In this document: positions 53,360-62,274 of the stretch, in pieces
Layout: each line of letters opens with the position of its first letter
Position numbering within the stretch: the first letter of the stretch is position 1
Assembly: GCF_014202345.1 (NCBI RefSeq)
Contig: NZ_JACHGO010000008.1
Span: 1 to 64,000 of the forward strand
Reading direction: 5' to 3'
Length of the DNA stretch: 64,000 nucleotides
Source of the DNA: Desulfovibrio intestinalis
Lineage (GTDB): Bacteria > Desulfobacterota > Desulfovibrionia > Desulfovibrionales > Desulfovibrionaceae
The notes under the pieces: generated by a model
What the model saw: the letters and a program-made list of their open reading frames with translations, nothing else
Told to the model about the DNA's origin: nothing
Database searches by the model: none
Position numbers and translations under genes: made by a program

Positions 53360-54622
53360 ATGGGATTCACTTGGAAGCACAGGCACACGTCTCTGGCCGT
53401 GGTGTTTGTAGTCTGGCTGGTTTCCTACCTAGACCGCATGGTCATGTCCACCGCCATACCGTATATTGCGGATGACTTTAACCTTTCCGCCGGCGAAATG
53501 GGCGTGGTCATGAGCGCATTTTTTGCTGGCTACGCGCTCTTCCAGATTCCCGGCGGCATCCTGAGCGACCGCTTCGGCGCGCGCAAGGTTCTTGTATTCG
53601 CCATTGCCTGGTGGTCCATCTTTACCCTGTTCACCGGCTACGCCAGCAGCCTGATAGGCCTTGTGCTTATTCGCATCTGCTTCGGCATCGGCGAAGGCAT
53701 TGGACCCGCCGCCACATGGAAATCCCTGGCCGTCTGGACGCCCGCCTCGGAGCGCGGACGCGCCAATTCCATCATGATGAGCACCAACTCGCTCGGACCC
53801 GCCCTTGCGCCGCTTTTTGTGGTGGCCATCATGTCCCTCTGGGGCTGGCGGGCGGTGTTCCACTATCTGAGCATACCGGGCTTCCTGCTTTGCATCTGGG
53901 TCTGGTTCACGCTTTATGACAACCCCAAGGAAAAAAAGGGCGTCAGCCCGGAAGAACTGAGAGAACTGGAAGAAGAACCTTCCGCATCCGGCGTGGAGCA
54001 GAAAAATCTGACCTTCATGCAGGTATTGTCCACACCTGTAGTCTGGAAATCGTTTCTTTTGCTTTTCTTCAGCAATACGGTGGCCTGGGGCTACATGTCC
54101 TGGCTGCCCACCTACCTTGTCAAAAGCCGCGGGCTGGCCATGGGGCAAATGGGCATAGCCGCATCCCTGCCATTTTTCGCAGGCTTTATCGGTGCTATTG
54201 TTTCCGGCTACCTTATGGACGGCGCCCTGAAAAAGCACCGCTTCCATTATGTTATCGTCACCCAGCTGTGTATGGCGCTTTTCCTCTACCTCATGTTCAC
54301 GGCTGAAAGTGTGACCAACCTTATGATCTTCAACATCATTGCGGGCTATTTCTGCTTCTGCTGCGTAGCTTCGGTCTTCAGCCTGCCCATGATGGAAGTG
54401 CCCAAGGAAATCGCGGGCCGGGCCATGGGCATCGTTAACACAGCGGGACAGCTGGCAGGCTTTCTGGCTCCCATTATCGTGGGCGTGCTCATCACTACCG
54501 CTGCTGACGGCGTGCAGAACTACAACGTGGCCTTTGGCTTTTTGTGCTGCTCCAACATTATGGCAGCCATAATCGCCTTCTTCTTCCACAGGAGCAACGT
54601 CAAAAACGCTGCCGCCGCCTAG
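53360..54622 (+). CDS. MFS transporter, anion:cation symporter type
   Basis: 420 residues with about twelve transmembrane helices. SYLDRMVMSTAIPYIADDF after helix 1 and GILSDRFGARKVL between helices 2 and 3 are the signatures of the ACS group, which carry organic anions such as hexuronates, tartrate or acyl amino acids. A GAAGGAGATGCC site precedes the ATG. The partner amidohydrolase upstream suggests an N-acyl amino acid or similar conjugate as substrate. Confidence 0.9.
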   Translation: MGFTWKHRHTSLAVVFVVWLVSYLDRMVMSTAIPYIADDFNLSAGEMGVVMSAFFAGYALFQIPGGILSDRFGARKVLVFAIAWWSIFTLFTGYASSLIGLVLIRICFGIGEGIGPAATWKSLAVWTPASERGRANSIMMSTNSLGPALAPLFVVAIMSLWGWRAVFHYLSIPGFLLCIWVWFTLYDNPKEKKGVSPEELRELEEEPSASGVEQKNLTFMQVLSTPVVWKSFLLLFFSNTVAWGYMSWLPTYLVKSRGLAMGQMGIAASLPFFAGFIGAIVSGYLMDGALKKHRFHYVIVTQLCMALFLYLMFTAESVTNLMIFNIIAGYFCFCCVASVFSLPMMEVPKEIAGRAMGIVNTAGQLAGFLAPIIVGVLITTAADGVQNYNVAFGFLCCSNIMAAIIAFFFHRSNVKNAAAA

Positions 54623-54645
54623 AGTATTTTTTTGAAATGCGCTGC

Positions 54646-54679
54646 GGAGAAGGGATCCTTTTGCAAAAGGGCCTTCTCC
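54646..54679 (+). other. Hairpin after the MFS gene
   Basis: GGAGAAGG (54646-54653) and CCTTCTCC (54672-54679) enclose an inner CCTTTT/AAAAGG stem. No T-run follows. Together with the next terminator it lies in the 361-base gap between the MFS gene and the convergent secreted-protein gene; the rest of the gap shows nothing. Confidence 0.55.
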
Positions 54680-54721
54680 CCCACGCTGACGACCGCCGAC
54701 TGACAGAATTCTTATGTATAA

Positions 54722-54756
54722 AAGCCCCGCAGGCTGCTGCCTGTGGGGCTTAATTT
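54722..54756 (+). terminator. Terminator after the M20-MFS pair
   Basis: AAGCCCCGCAGGC (54722-54734) pairs with GCCTGTGGGGCTT (54739-54751), one G-T pair, followed by AATTT. It probably ends the plus-strand transcript. Confidence 0.8.
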
Positions 54757-54983
54757 GATCATTTCAATATTGGCATCCTGCCGGAAACCGTATTTCTGGC
54801 AGAATCCATGCCGCTATGCGGCAGACGGCTCGGTCTACTGGCCGCCGTGCATTTTACCATTTTTATTAATAAAATGCCTTATTGCTGACAAACCATGCTT
54901 TTTTGTGGGGGGACACGTCAGGGATTGCAGCCGTGGAGTTCTGCCCTGCTGAACCATCGACCCGCCGGGCAGTTCACCGGACC

Positions 54984-55448
54984 TTAGTTGTTAACGTCAC
55001 CTTCGACGTGCTGCGGGGCACGGCGCTGGGCCTCAGGGCGTTTGCCTGAGCGGTTGTCCTTGGGGTGAGCGGCTTTGTCGCCCTTGGCATTTTTGCCATT
55101 GGGACGGCTCATCTTGTCGCCGGGCTGGCCCTTGGCGCCAGGGTGAGCGGCCTTGGCACTCTTGCCGTTCTTTTTGACGTCATGTTTGCCGTTGGCATTG
55201 CCTTTGACGTCTTTTCTGGGAGCATTCTTGCCGTTGTTCTTGACCTTGGCGGCCTTGCCGTCACGGTGATACTGGGCGTCAGCACCCTGGCCCTTGTTGC
55301 CATACTGCTGCTGATCATTGCGGGCCACGAGCATCATGCCCTGTCCCATGTCCGAAGCGTCTGCATTGGCCTGGGTCGGAACGCCGATCCACAGGGCCGC
55401 GGCAAGGGTACACAGACCCAAAGGCCGCCAGAGATATTGCATGGTCAT
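54984..55448 (-). CDS. Small secreted cationic low-complexity protein
   Basis: 154 residues. A signal peptide (PLGLCTLAAALWIGVPTQANA) is followed by a mature part rich in Lys, Gly, Asn, Asp and His, with loosely repeated short segments such as NGKNAPRKDVKG, NGKHDVKKNGKSAK and NGKNAKGDKAAHPK. It has no cysteine after the signal and no fold I recognise, so it is probably disordered and positively charged in the periplasm or outside. The ATG at 55448 follows AAGGAGGATACC. It may bind anionic surface polymers, metals or nucleic acid; none of these is shown. Confidence 0.7.
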   Translation of the reverse strand: MTMQYLWRPLGLCTLAAALWIGVPTQANADASDMGQGMMLVARNDQQQYGNKGQGADAQYHRDGKAAKVKNNGKNAPRKDVKGNANGKHDVKKNGKSAKAAHPGAKGQPGDKMSRPNGKNAKGDKAAHPKDNRSGKRPEAQRRAPQHVEGDVNN

Positions 55449-55645
55449 AATGGTATCCTCCTTAAAGGGCGCACAGCCCTGAGCTTCCATATGCCTATGC
55501 GTTCCCGGACGCAAGAGGTCTTTACAACTTACCCGGCTTCATATTGAAAATATTACTCTTTTTTTTAAAATTTCTTAAAAAAACCGCTGTCTGGCGAAGA
55601 TTTTTATCCACCGTCCGATACCCCACCGTTCAGGCATACCACGAC

Positions 55646-55776
55646 GATTTTGCGCCAAGAGCGCGCCAAAAGGCTTTTTCACGAAAGAAATACACCGTAA
55701 GTGTGCATTTTTTTCGAAAAAGAGCCTTTGGCCTTAACCAGTGGGACCAAAGAATTATTTAGAGGCTGCCCCCTAG
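55646..55776. repeat. Palindromic intergenic repeat, copy C
   Basis: Shares GATTTTGCGCC-AG-GC at its left and TTATTTAGAG-C-GCCCC at its right with copy A. A long inner stem, GCCAAAAGGCTTTTTC against the complement of GAAAAAGAGCCTTTGGC, ends in an ACAC/GTGT tip with loop CGTAA (55696-55700). The left 20-bp end repeat of copy A is missing here. The right end contains the larC stop codon (55773-55775). Confidence 0.7.
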
Positions 55777-56924
55777 TCTGGGATCAGACGCAACGCAGGC
55801 GCGCCCAGACCGTCTTCCTGCGCAGCCCGGCCCACAGCATCGGCTTCGGGGCGCACATAGCTGCGGCCTTCAATCTCATAACGTTTGGCAGGCATGTCAC
55901 GTCCCGTAACGCGGGCGGTTACCGCACAGCGGGGCGACACAAGCCGCTCCAGCCTCTGAAGACGTATCCCCAGGGTATGCGTGTGGCGCAGTACCGCCTG
56001 TTCTGCCACGCCCTCATGATCCGTCAGGCACAGCACACGCAGCAATCCTGATGGACGGCTTTTCTTGCCAATGCCCGGCAGCCACAAGACGTCCAGCACT
56101 TCAGGTATGTCGGCCAGCGCAGTAAGCGCCTGCCCCAGCTCCTCTCCCGTGAGGTGATCGAGGTGGGTTTCAAGCTGGCTGACGAGCTCACGCCCGCCGA
56201 GTTGGTGGTCCACACGAGAGGACGCATCCAGCAGCCACATGCGCAGGCCGGATGCAGCAGGGCGCGAGCCATAGCCTGTTCCCATAGCAGCAAACGTACC
56301 GCAGGGAGCGCCAGTAAATTCGTCAACCAGGGCATGCAGCAGGGCCGCCCCGGTGGGGGTAATCAGCTCTTCACGCGCGTCTGTGGCGTACACGGGCTTG
56401 TTGCGCAAAAGCCACGCTGTAGCAGGCGCTGGCAGGGGAATACGGCCGTGCGCGCATTCTATGCTGCCCGAAAACCAGGGCAGAAACGACGAAGTAATGC
56501 GCTGCACACCCAGCTGTTCCAGGCCGTAGCACACGCCCAAAATGTCCACCAGGGTATCAACGGCCCCCACTTCGTGAAAATGCACCTCTTCCGGCTGTAT
56601 CTGATGCGCATACGCCTCAGCCAGAGTCAAAGCCTCAAGAACGGACAAGGCACGGTCGCGCACAGTACCCGGCACATCCACAGCGTTAAAAATAGCTGCT
56701 ATATCCGCAGGGTGGCGCAACGGCTGTTCATCCTGCCTCCAGCGGACATCAATGTGCCGCCCGGGGCCAGCCGCCCTGATCTCTTCACGTAGCTCAATTT
56801 CGCAGGCCACGCCCGCTTTTTCCAAGGCTGCCGTCAACGGAAAAAAATCCACACCCAAATGAGCCAAAGCCGCCAGCGTCATATCCCCGCTGATGCCGCC
56901 GCCGCAATCCAGATACACTTCCAT
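55773..56924 (-). CDS. larC: LarC, nickel-pincer cofactor insertion protein
   Basis: 383 residues. VYLDCGGGISGDMTLAAL opens the family and HFHEVGAVDTLVDILG is its best-conserved block; TPTGAALLHAL and FAAMGTGYGSR follow. LarC inserts nickel into pyridinium dithiocarboxylate mononucleotide, giving the cofactor of lactate racemase and related enzymes. larA, larB and larE are not in the window. The ATG at 56924 fits the family N-terminus, with a weak ribosome-binding site; GTG at 56930 is an alternative. Its stop lies in the end of palindromic repeat C. Confidence 0.9.
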   Translation of the reverse strand: MEVYLDCGGGISGDMTLAALAHLGVDFFPLTAALEKAGVACEIELREEIRAAGPGRHIDVRWRQDEQPLRHPADIAAIFNAVDVPGTVRDRALSVLEALTLAEAYAHQIQPEEVHFHEVGAVDTLVDILGVCYGLEQLGVQRITSSFLPWFSGSIECAHGRIPLPAPATAWLLRNKPVYATDAREELITPTGAALLHALVDEFTGAPCGTFAAMGTGYGSRPAASGLRMWLLDASSRVDHQLGGRELVSQLETHLDHLTGEELGQALTALADIPEVLDVLWLPGIGKKSRPSGLLRVLCLTDHEGVAEQAVLRHTHTLGIRLQRLERLVSPRCAVTARVTGRDMPAKRYEIEGRSYVRPEADAVGRAAQEDGLGAPALRLIPD

Positions 56925-57066
56925 ACGCACCCGCAAATCGCTGCTCCGTATGCCGGGAATGCCCGGCCACACACTTGTGCAGCATCCGTTTGTTGTTGTA
57001 TAAACAGAAAAAGGCCGTTCAATTATGCGGCCAAACACCAAACCGCATCGAAAGCCGGAGGGAAGC

Positions 57067-57726
57067 ATGCCTGTTCAGAACTGGATGACCACCGATGTTG
57101 TAAGCGTCACCCCGGAGACGTCTCTGCTCAAGGTTGGCAAACTGATGAAGGACCATCATGTCCGCCGTTTGCCCGTTCTTGACGACAAGGGACGCGTCGT
57201 TGGCATTATTTCCGACCGTGACGTGCGTGACGCCTCTCCCTCCAAGGCTACCACGCTCGACATGTACGAAATGCATTACCTGCTGGCCGAATTAAAGGCC
57301 AAGAACATTATGACGGCTAACCCTTTGACCGTCAAACCGTCCGATACGGTTGAACAGGCTGCCCTGCTGATGCTCGACAACAAGGTTGGCGGCTTGCCCG
57401 TGGTTGAAGAAAACGGAAAGCTGGTTGGCATCATTTCTGACCACGACGTGTTCAAGGCGCTTGTAGACATTACCGGCGCACGCCTTGGCGGGCTGCAGTT
57501 CGCCATTGAACTGCCCGATCTGCCGGGCACTGCCCGCCCCCTCTTTGACCTGTTGCGCGCCCATAATGCACGCCTTTTGTCAGTACTGACCGTCAGTAAC
57601 GATGATGGGAATCGCCACATCTTTATACGCGTGCGCGAACTTGAAAACAAAAGTGCCGAGAACCGCCTTATGGAAGAAGTTGCAAAGCTTGGCAGAGTGC
57701 TGTATTGCATCCATCAGAATGGTTGA
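57067..57726 (+). CDS. CBS-pair plus ACT domain protein (AcuB-like)
   Basis: 219 residues. Two CBS domains cover about 1-135 (MTTDVVSVTPETSLLKVG, GRVVGIISDRDVRD; then MTANPLTVKPSDTVEQA, GKLVGIISDHDVF), and an ACT-like domain covers about 145-215. CBS pairs bind adenine nucleotides, so this is probably a cytoplasmic energy sensor, but its target is unknown. The ATG at 57067 follows GGAGGGAAGC. It diverges from larC. Confidence 0.88.
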   Translation: MPVQNWMTTDVVSVTPETSLLKVGKLMKDHHVRRLPVLDDKGRVVGIISDRDVRDASPSKATTLDMYEMHYLLAELKAKNIMTANPLTVKPSDTVEQAALLMLDNKVGGLPVVEENGKLVGIISDHDVFKALVDITGARLGGLQFAIELPDLPGTARPLFDLLRAHNARLLSVLTVSNDDGNRHIFIRVRELENKSAENRLMEEVAKLGRVLYCIHQNG

Positions 57727-57805
57727 GCAGACCAATCGGGATTACATCATCCCACTGAAATTGCTAATAAAAAATTTCGACTAGAATAGTGGGGCATGTC
57801 AAAAA

Positions 57806-57838
57806 AAGCCGTCAGGGCTTGCCATCAAATTTTTTTTA
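57806..57838 (+). terminator. Weak terminator after the CBS-ACT gene
   Basis: AAGCC (57806-57810) and GGCTT (57816-57820) with a 5-nt loop, then GCCATCAAAT and eight T residues. The T-run is a little far from the stem. Confidence 0.45.
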
Positions 57839-57847
57839 TGGCATAAA
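57819..57847 (+). promoter_or_regulatory. Candidate dsrC promoter
   Basis: TTGCCA (57819-57824) and CATAAA (57842-57847) with a 17-bp spacer, each 4 to 5 of 6 matches to sigma-70 hexamers. It would give an untranslated leader of about 125 nt before dsrC, which contains a CCGGG/CCCGG hairpin at about 57899-57913. Confidence 0.35.
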
Positions 57848-57978
57848 GGCATTCGTTGTGATTGCATTACGCTTTCGCGCCCCATTGGAGGAATTCGGCC
57901 GGGTAACCCCGGTTGGCTGCGCCAGGAGCATGTTGTTCCGGCGAGGTTGAGTACTACCTGTCCAAGGAGGACACACGC

Positions 57979-58296
57979 ATGGCTGAGATCACCTATAAAG
58001 GTAAAAGCTTTGAAGTTGACGAAGACGGCTTCCTTCTGCGTTTTGACGACTGGTGCCCCGAATGGATGGACTATGTGAAGGAATCCGAAGGCATCTCCGA
58101 AATCACTGGTGACCACCAGAAGATTCTCGACTTCCTGCAGGATTACTACAAGAAGAACGGCATCGCCCCCATGGTCCGCATTCTGTCCAAGAACACCGGA
58201 TACAAGCTGAAGGAAGTGTACGAACTCTTCCCCTCCGGCCCCGGTAAAGGCGCCTGCAAAATGGCTGGCCTGCCCAAGCCCACCGGCTGCGTGTAG
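57979..58296 (+). CDS. dsrC: DsrC, sulfur-carrier protein of dissimilatory sulfite reduction
   Basis: 105 residues. The C-terminal arm GACKMAGLPKPTGCV carries Cys93 and the penultimate Cys104, the pair that forms the DsrC trisulfide with DsrAB. The trisulfide is reduced by membrane complexes such as DsrMKJOP, linking sulfite reduction to energy conservation. The ATG at 57979 is preceded by CCAAGGAGG, a strong site that fits a highly expressed gene. It stands alone, as usual in Desulfovibrio, and is followed by a strong terminator. Confidence 0.97.
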   Translation: MAEITYKGKSFEVDEDGFLLRFDDWCPEWMDYVKESEGISEITGDHQKILDFLQDYYKKNGIAPMVRILSKNTGYKLKEVYELFPSGPGKGACKMAGLPKPTGCV

Positions 58297-58317
58297 TCCG
58301 AGCCGCGAAATTCGGAA

Positions 58318-58356
58318 AAAAAGCGGAAGGGAAACCTTCCGCTTTTTATTTTTTTT
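58318..58356 (+). terminator. Strong terminator of dsrC
   Basis: AAAAAGCGGAAGG (58318-58330), loop GAAA, CCTTCCGCTTTTT (58335-58347), then ATTTTTTTT. Confidence 0.95.
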
Positions 58357-58514
58357 GAAAAAACAACATTTTTTTATTTTACAGTTTTTTGTAATTTCAC
58401 CCACACCCCTGCCTGTTTCAAATCCATACCCTGTCTGCGCGTTTCGCAGCCCGCTACACACGGGGCTTTAGGCGTGTACTTTACGCCGCAGCAAAAAAAC
58501 GGTATCGCCCTGCC

Positions 58515-60950
58515 ATGAAAATTCGTCTGTCATTGAAAAAAATCACTCTCTGGCTGATTGGTATTATAATAGTATGCGGCATCCTTGGCGGAAGCGCCGT
58601 GGCCATGCTGTTTTACTGGGCCTCACGCGACCTGCCTGACATTAACCGCATTGCCGAATACAAGCAGCCGCAAGCCACTGTCATTCTGGCGCGCGACGGC
58701 TCCACACTGGGCACCTTGTTTCACGAAAAGCGCTATGTCATCGGTCTCAAAGAGATGTCGCGCTTTCTGCCCATGGCCTTTCTGGCTGCGGAAGACGACG
58801 CATTTTACCGCCACATGGGCGTGGACCCCACGGCCATCCTGCGCGCGGCCATCAACAACTTTCGCAAGGGACGCCAGGGCGAAGGCGGCAGTACCATCAC
58901 CCAACAGCTTATCAAGCAACTCTTGCTGACGTCCGAGCGCAGCTATACCCGCAAGATGAAAGAAGCCATTCTGGCTTACGATCTGGAGAAAACCTATAAC
59001 AAGGACCAGATCCTCACCATCTATCTGAACCAGATATATCTTGGCGAACATGCCTATGGCGTGGAAGCCGCCGCGCGCACCTACTTTGGCAAGCACGCTT
59101 CGGATATTACCCTGGCTGAAAGCGCGGTTATCGCAGGCCTGCCCAAGGCCCCCAGCACATACAATCCCTTCCGCAGGCCGGAAGAGGCGAAAACCCGCCA
59201 GATGTATGTGCTTGGCCGTTTACGCGACCTCAAATGGATCACGGCAGAAGAATACGAAAAAGCCGCTGCCGAACCCCTCGTCTACTGGAGCATGCCCGAC
59301 GGCATGGGCGGCGCGGCCTTATGGTACCTTGAAGAAACCCGCCGTTTGCTCATCGAATTTTTTACAGAGCAGAACCTCAAGGCGCTTGGCATAGAGACCG
59401 ACAAGTCCGGCGTGGACTATGTATATGACGCGGGTCTTACCGTGCGCACGTCTATGGACCCGGCCCATCAGTACGCCGCCGGGGCTGCCTTGCGGCAGGG
59501 CCTGGAAGAACTGGACAAGCGCCAGGGCTGGCGTGGCCCGCTGGAAAAGCTGGATGCTGAAAAGCAGAAGGCTTTTAATCAAAAAACTTTCAGCCCGCTG
59601 GATCTTGCCGGAAACAACTGGGTCAAGGCTCTGGTCACGCAGGCAGACGCCAAGGAAGCCCGCGTAAGCCTGGGTCAGGGATACACGGGTATTGTTTCCG
59701 TGGCTGACATGTCCTGGGCGCGCAAGCCCAACCCCAAGGTGGCAGGCATTTATGCTCCTGCCGTTAAAGACGCCAAACTTGTGGTCAGCCCTGGCGACCT
59801 TATCTGGGTTTCCGCCGCTGAAGTCACCGTAACTGAAACAGGAGCCAAGGGCCGCAAGGAAAAGAAAACCCTGCCCTTTGACCCTGCCACGGTTAAAAAA
59901 GGCACGCCCATCTCATTGATTTTGCAGCAAGAGCCCGCAGTGCAGGGCGCGATCGCATCGGTGGAGGCTGAAAACGGCGACGTGGTGGCCCTTATCGGCG
60001 GCTACCAGTTTGGCGACAGCCACTTCAACCGCGCAACGCAGGCGCGCCGTCAGCCCGGCTCCAGCTTCAAGCCCGTGGTCTATTCCACAGCTCTGGATAT
60101 GGGCTTTACCGCTCTTTCCACAGTGCTGGACGCGCCCTTTGTGTATGTGAACCCCTATACCAATGAAGTATGGCGGCCCTCCAACTACGAAAAGAACTAC
60201 AAGGGCGAACTGCCGCTGCACACCGCACTGGCGCTTTCGCGCAATACATGTACGGTGCGCATCGCCCAGCAGGTGGGCATAGCCAACGTTATTCAGCGGG
60301 CCAAAGCTCTGGGGCTTGAACCCCACTTCCCGCAGGAACTTTCGGTCAGCCTTGGCGCTGTGGCGGTTTCTCCCCTCAATCTCACCCAGGCCTATGCAGC
60401 TTTTGCCAACAAGGGCCTTGGCGTGCGCCCGCGCATCATCACGTCCATTACCGACCCCAAGGGGCGCGTGCTCTATCGCCAGGACGTGGAACAATGGCAG
60501 GCGCTCAGCCCGCAAAATGCCTTCATTATGGCTACCCTGCTCAAACAGGTGGTCAACGCGGGCACGGGTGGCCGCGCCAAGGTTCCGGGCTACAACATCG
60601 CGGGCAAAACCGGTACAACCAACGAAGAGCACGATGCCTGGTTTGTGGGCTTTTCTCCCCATCTGGTCACGGGCATCTATGTGGGTTACGACCAGTTGCA
60701 GAGCCTTGGCCGTCTGGAACAGGGCGGACGCACGGCGGCTCCCATTTTCCGCGCCTATCGTGTGGAAGTGGAAGAACGCTACCCCGCAGACGATTTTGCG
60801 ATGCCGGAAGGCATAGTCATGCGGGACGGCCTTGCCTTCCGCTCCGACATGCCCATTGAGGGCGCTTCGGCCACGTCTGCCACAACCGAGGACGACAGCA
60901 TGGTCGACACCTCGCAGGGCGGCGAAGACCTCATGCGCCAGATGTTCTGA
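58515..60950 (+). CDS. mrcA: Penicillin-binding protein 1A, bifunctional
   Basis: 811 residues. A transmembrane anchor is near 12-38. The glycosyltransferase domain (about 50-235) has AAEDDAFYRHMGVDP with the catalytic Glu and GGSTITQQLIKQLL. The transpeptidase domain has SSFK (near residue 517) in RRQPGSSFKPV, SRNT as the SxN-type motif, and KTGTT (near 699). An inserted OB-like domain lies between them. It polymerises and cross-links peptidoglycan in the periplasm. The acidic Ser/Thr-rich C-terminus may be disordered. Confidence 0.95.
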   Translation: MKIRLSLKKITLWLIGIIIVCGILGGSAVAMLFYWASRDLPDINRIAEYKQPQATVILARDGSTLGTLFHEKRYVIGLKEMSRFLPMAFLAAEDDAFYRHMGVDPTAILRAAINNFRKGRQGEGGSTITQQLIKQLLLTSERSYTRKMKEAILAYDLEKTYNKDQILTIYLNQIYLGEHAYGVEAAARTYFGKHASDITLAESAVIAGLPKAPSTYNPFRRPEEAKTRQMYVLGRLRDLKWITAEEYEKAAAEPLVYWSMPDGMGGAALWYLEETRRLLIEFFTEQNLKALGIETDKSGVDYVYDAGLTVRTSMDPAHQYAAGAALRQGLEELDKRQGWRGPLEKLDAEKQKAFNQKTFSPLDLAGNNWVKALVTQADAKEARVSLGQGYTGIVSVADMSWARKPNPKVAGIYAPAVKDAKLVVSPGDLIWVSAAEVTVTETGAKGRKEKKTLPFDPATVKKGTPISLILQQEPAVQGAIASVEAENGDVVALIGGYQFGDSHFNRATQARRQPGSSFKPVVYSTALDMGFTALSTVLDAPFVYVNPYTNEVWRPSNYEKNYKGELPLHTALALSRNTCTVRIAQQVGIANVIQRAKALGLEPHFPQELSVSLGAVAVSPLNLTQAYAAFANKGLGVRPRIITSITDPKGRVLYRQDVEQWQALSPQNAFIMATLLKQVVNAGTGGRAKVPGYNIAGKTGTTNEEHDAWFVGFSPHLVTGIYVGYDQLQSLGRLEQGGRTAAPIFRAYRVEVEERYPADDFAMPEGIVMRDGLAFRSDMPIEGASATSATTEDDSMVDTSQGGEDLMRQMF

Positions 60951-61038
60951 TTTTTGGCCTGATCCTGACCACCAGGGGCCGGACAACCGGCCCCTTTTCA
61001 CGCTACGGCGCGCCAGCGCCGCAACACAAAGGAAATAC

Positions 61039-61932
61039 ATGATTCCCTATGGTTCTCTTGTTGTTTATGTGACGCCCAAGGGTCGCCGCTATACCAAGCG
61101 CCTGATGGAGGAGCACAACTGGCACAGCAACGACGGCACCCTGCTGGCCTCTGATGTGACCTGCTGCGATTTCGGCAGCGTGGCCTACACCAATCAGCAG
61201 GTGCCCATTCAGATCATGGAAGCCACCCTGTACGACAGGCTCAAAACCCTCAAGCGCCAGACGCAGATTATCTACCCCAAGGATATTGCCTACATCTGTC
61301 TGCGCCTTGGCGCCGGACCGGGCCGTACCATCATTGAGGCTGGCTGTGGTTCTGGCGGCCTGACCACCGGGCTTTCCTGGTTCTGCGGCCCCACCGGGCG
61401 CGTTGTCAGCCACGAGGCCCGTGAAGAGTTCATGGCCCTGGCCCGCCGCAATCTCGAGTGGGCAGGCGTGGGCGAAAACGTGGAACTGCACAACCGCGAC
61501 GTGGCCGAAGGCTTTGCCGTCACCGGCGCGGACGCCCTTTTTCTCGACGTGCGCACCCCCTGGGAATACCTGGACCACGCGGTTGCCGCCGTGCGCCCCG
61601 GCGCAAGCTTCGGCTTTCTGCTGCCCACAGTGGATCAGGTCAGCAAGCTTCTGCTCGGCCTTGAACGCGGCCCCTTCGCGGATGTGGAAGTGTGCGAAAT
61701 TCTCATCCGCCGCTGGAAGCCCGTGGCTGACCGTCTGCGCCCCGAAGACCGCATGAACGCCCATACGGGCTTTCTGGTCTTTGCGCGCCAGCAGCAGCGC
61801 AGTGAGGACTTTGAATCGCGTAAACCTCTGGGTACGCGCGAACGCAAGCAGGAAGCCGCACGGCTGGCCCGCCTGGGCCTGGACGGCGAAGATTCGCAAG
61901 CCGCCGCTGCCGAAGAAGACGTGGCAGAATAA
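61039..61932 (+). CDS. trmI: tRNA (adenine-N1-)-methyltransferase TrmI
   Basis: 297 residues. The N-terminal barrel is followed by YICLRLGAGPGRTIIEAG and the SAM loop EAGCGSGGLT near residue 100, with DALFLDVRTPWEYL as motif IV. It methylates A58 in the tRNA T-loop. The ATG at 61039 follows AAAGGAAATAC. The last 45 residues are a charged Glu/Ala/Arg-rich tail beyond the usual fold. Confidence 0.92.
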   Translation: MIPYGSLVVYVTPKGRRYTKRLMEEHNWHSNDGTLLASDVTCCDFGSVAYTNQQVPIQIMEATLYDRLKTLKRQTQIIYPKDIAYICLRLGAGPGRTIIEAGCGSGGLTTGLSWFCGPTGRVVSHEAREEFMALARRNLEWAGVGENVELHNRDVAEGFAVTGADALFLDVRTPWEYLDHAVAAVRPGASFGFLLPTVDQVSKLLLGLERGPFADVEVCEILIRRWKPVADRLRPEDRMNAHTGFLVFARQQQRSEDFESRKPLGTRERKQEAARLARLGLDGEDSQAAAAEEDVAE

Positions 61933-61952
61933 CCTGTTCATAAAAGCATGCC

Positions 61953-61990
61953 AAAAGCCCGGCGCGTACACAACGCGCCGGGCTTTTTTG
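61953..61990 (+). terminator. Terminator after trmI
   Basis: AAAAGCCCGGCGCG (61953-61966) pairs perfectly with CGCGCCGGGCTTTT (61974-61987), 7-nt loop, T-rich end. Confidence 0.95.
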
Positions 61991-62088
61991 TTTGTCGTCG
62001 CCAACGGCGGCGGCAATGCAAGTACTGCTGAAAAGCACGGCCATACGCCTGTGGAGAGGAATCTGTTTTAAAGCTTTAGAGCCATTGC

Positions 62089-62202
62089 CCGGATGTAATA
62101 TTTCATCAGTTTGTTCCCCCTCCCCCAGGTCGGCAAAGCTGGAGTTATCAGGCAGCAACAAACCGGGAGAGGGAGAACAACCGATTGAAATATTGCACCC
62201 GG
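62089..62202. repeat. Long inverted repeat D
   Basis: The left arm 62089-62126 and right arm about 62164-62202 are imperfect complements over about 38 bp. The left reads CCGGATGTAATATTTCA at its outer end and the right, complemented, CCGGGTGCAATATTTCA; both run inward through GTT-GTTC-CCCTC-CCC. The apex contains a CCAG/CTGG hairpin. No frame is conserved in it. It is of the same general kind as repeats A-C but unrelated in sequence. Confidence 0.7.
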
Positions 62203-62212
62203 CTCGCGGGGT

Positions 62213-62274
62213 GCAGGGGCGAACCTTCTCGTGACGAGAGGGCGACGAGATTCCAGGCATTGCCTCGCCCCTGC
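62213..62274. repeat. Second hairpin next to repeat D
   Basis: GCAGGGGCGA (62213-62222) and TCGCCCCTGC (62265-62274) are perfect complements, with an inner TCTCGT-ACGAGA palindrome at 62227-62239. It stands about 110 bp before the regulator gene. The remainder of the 62000-62381 gap shows no gene. Confidence 0.6.
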
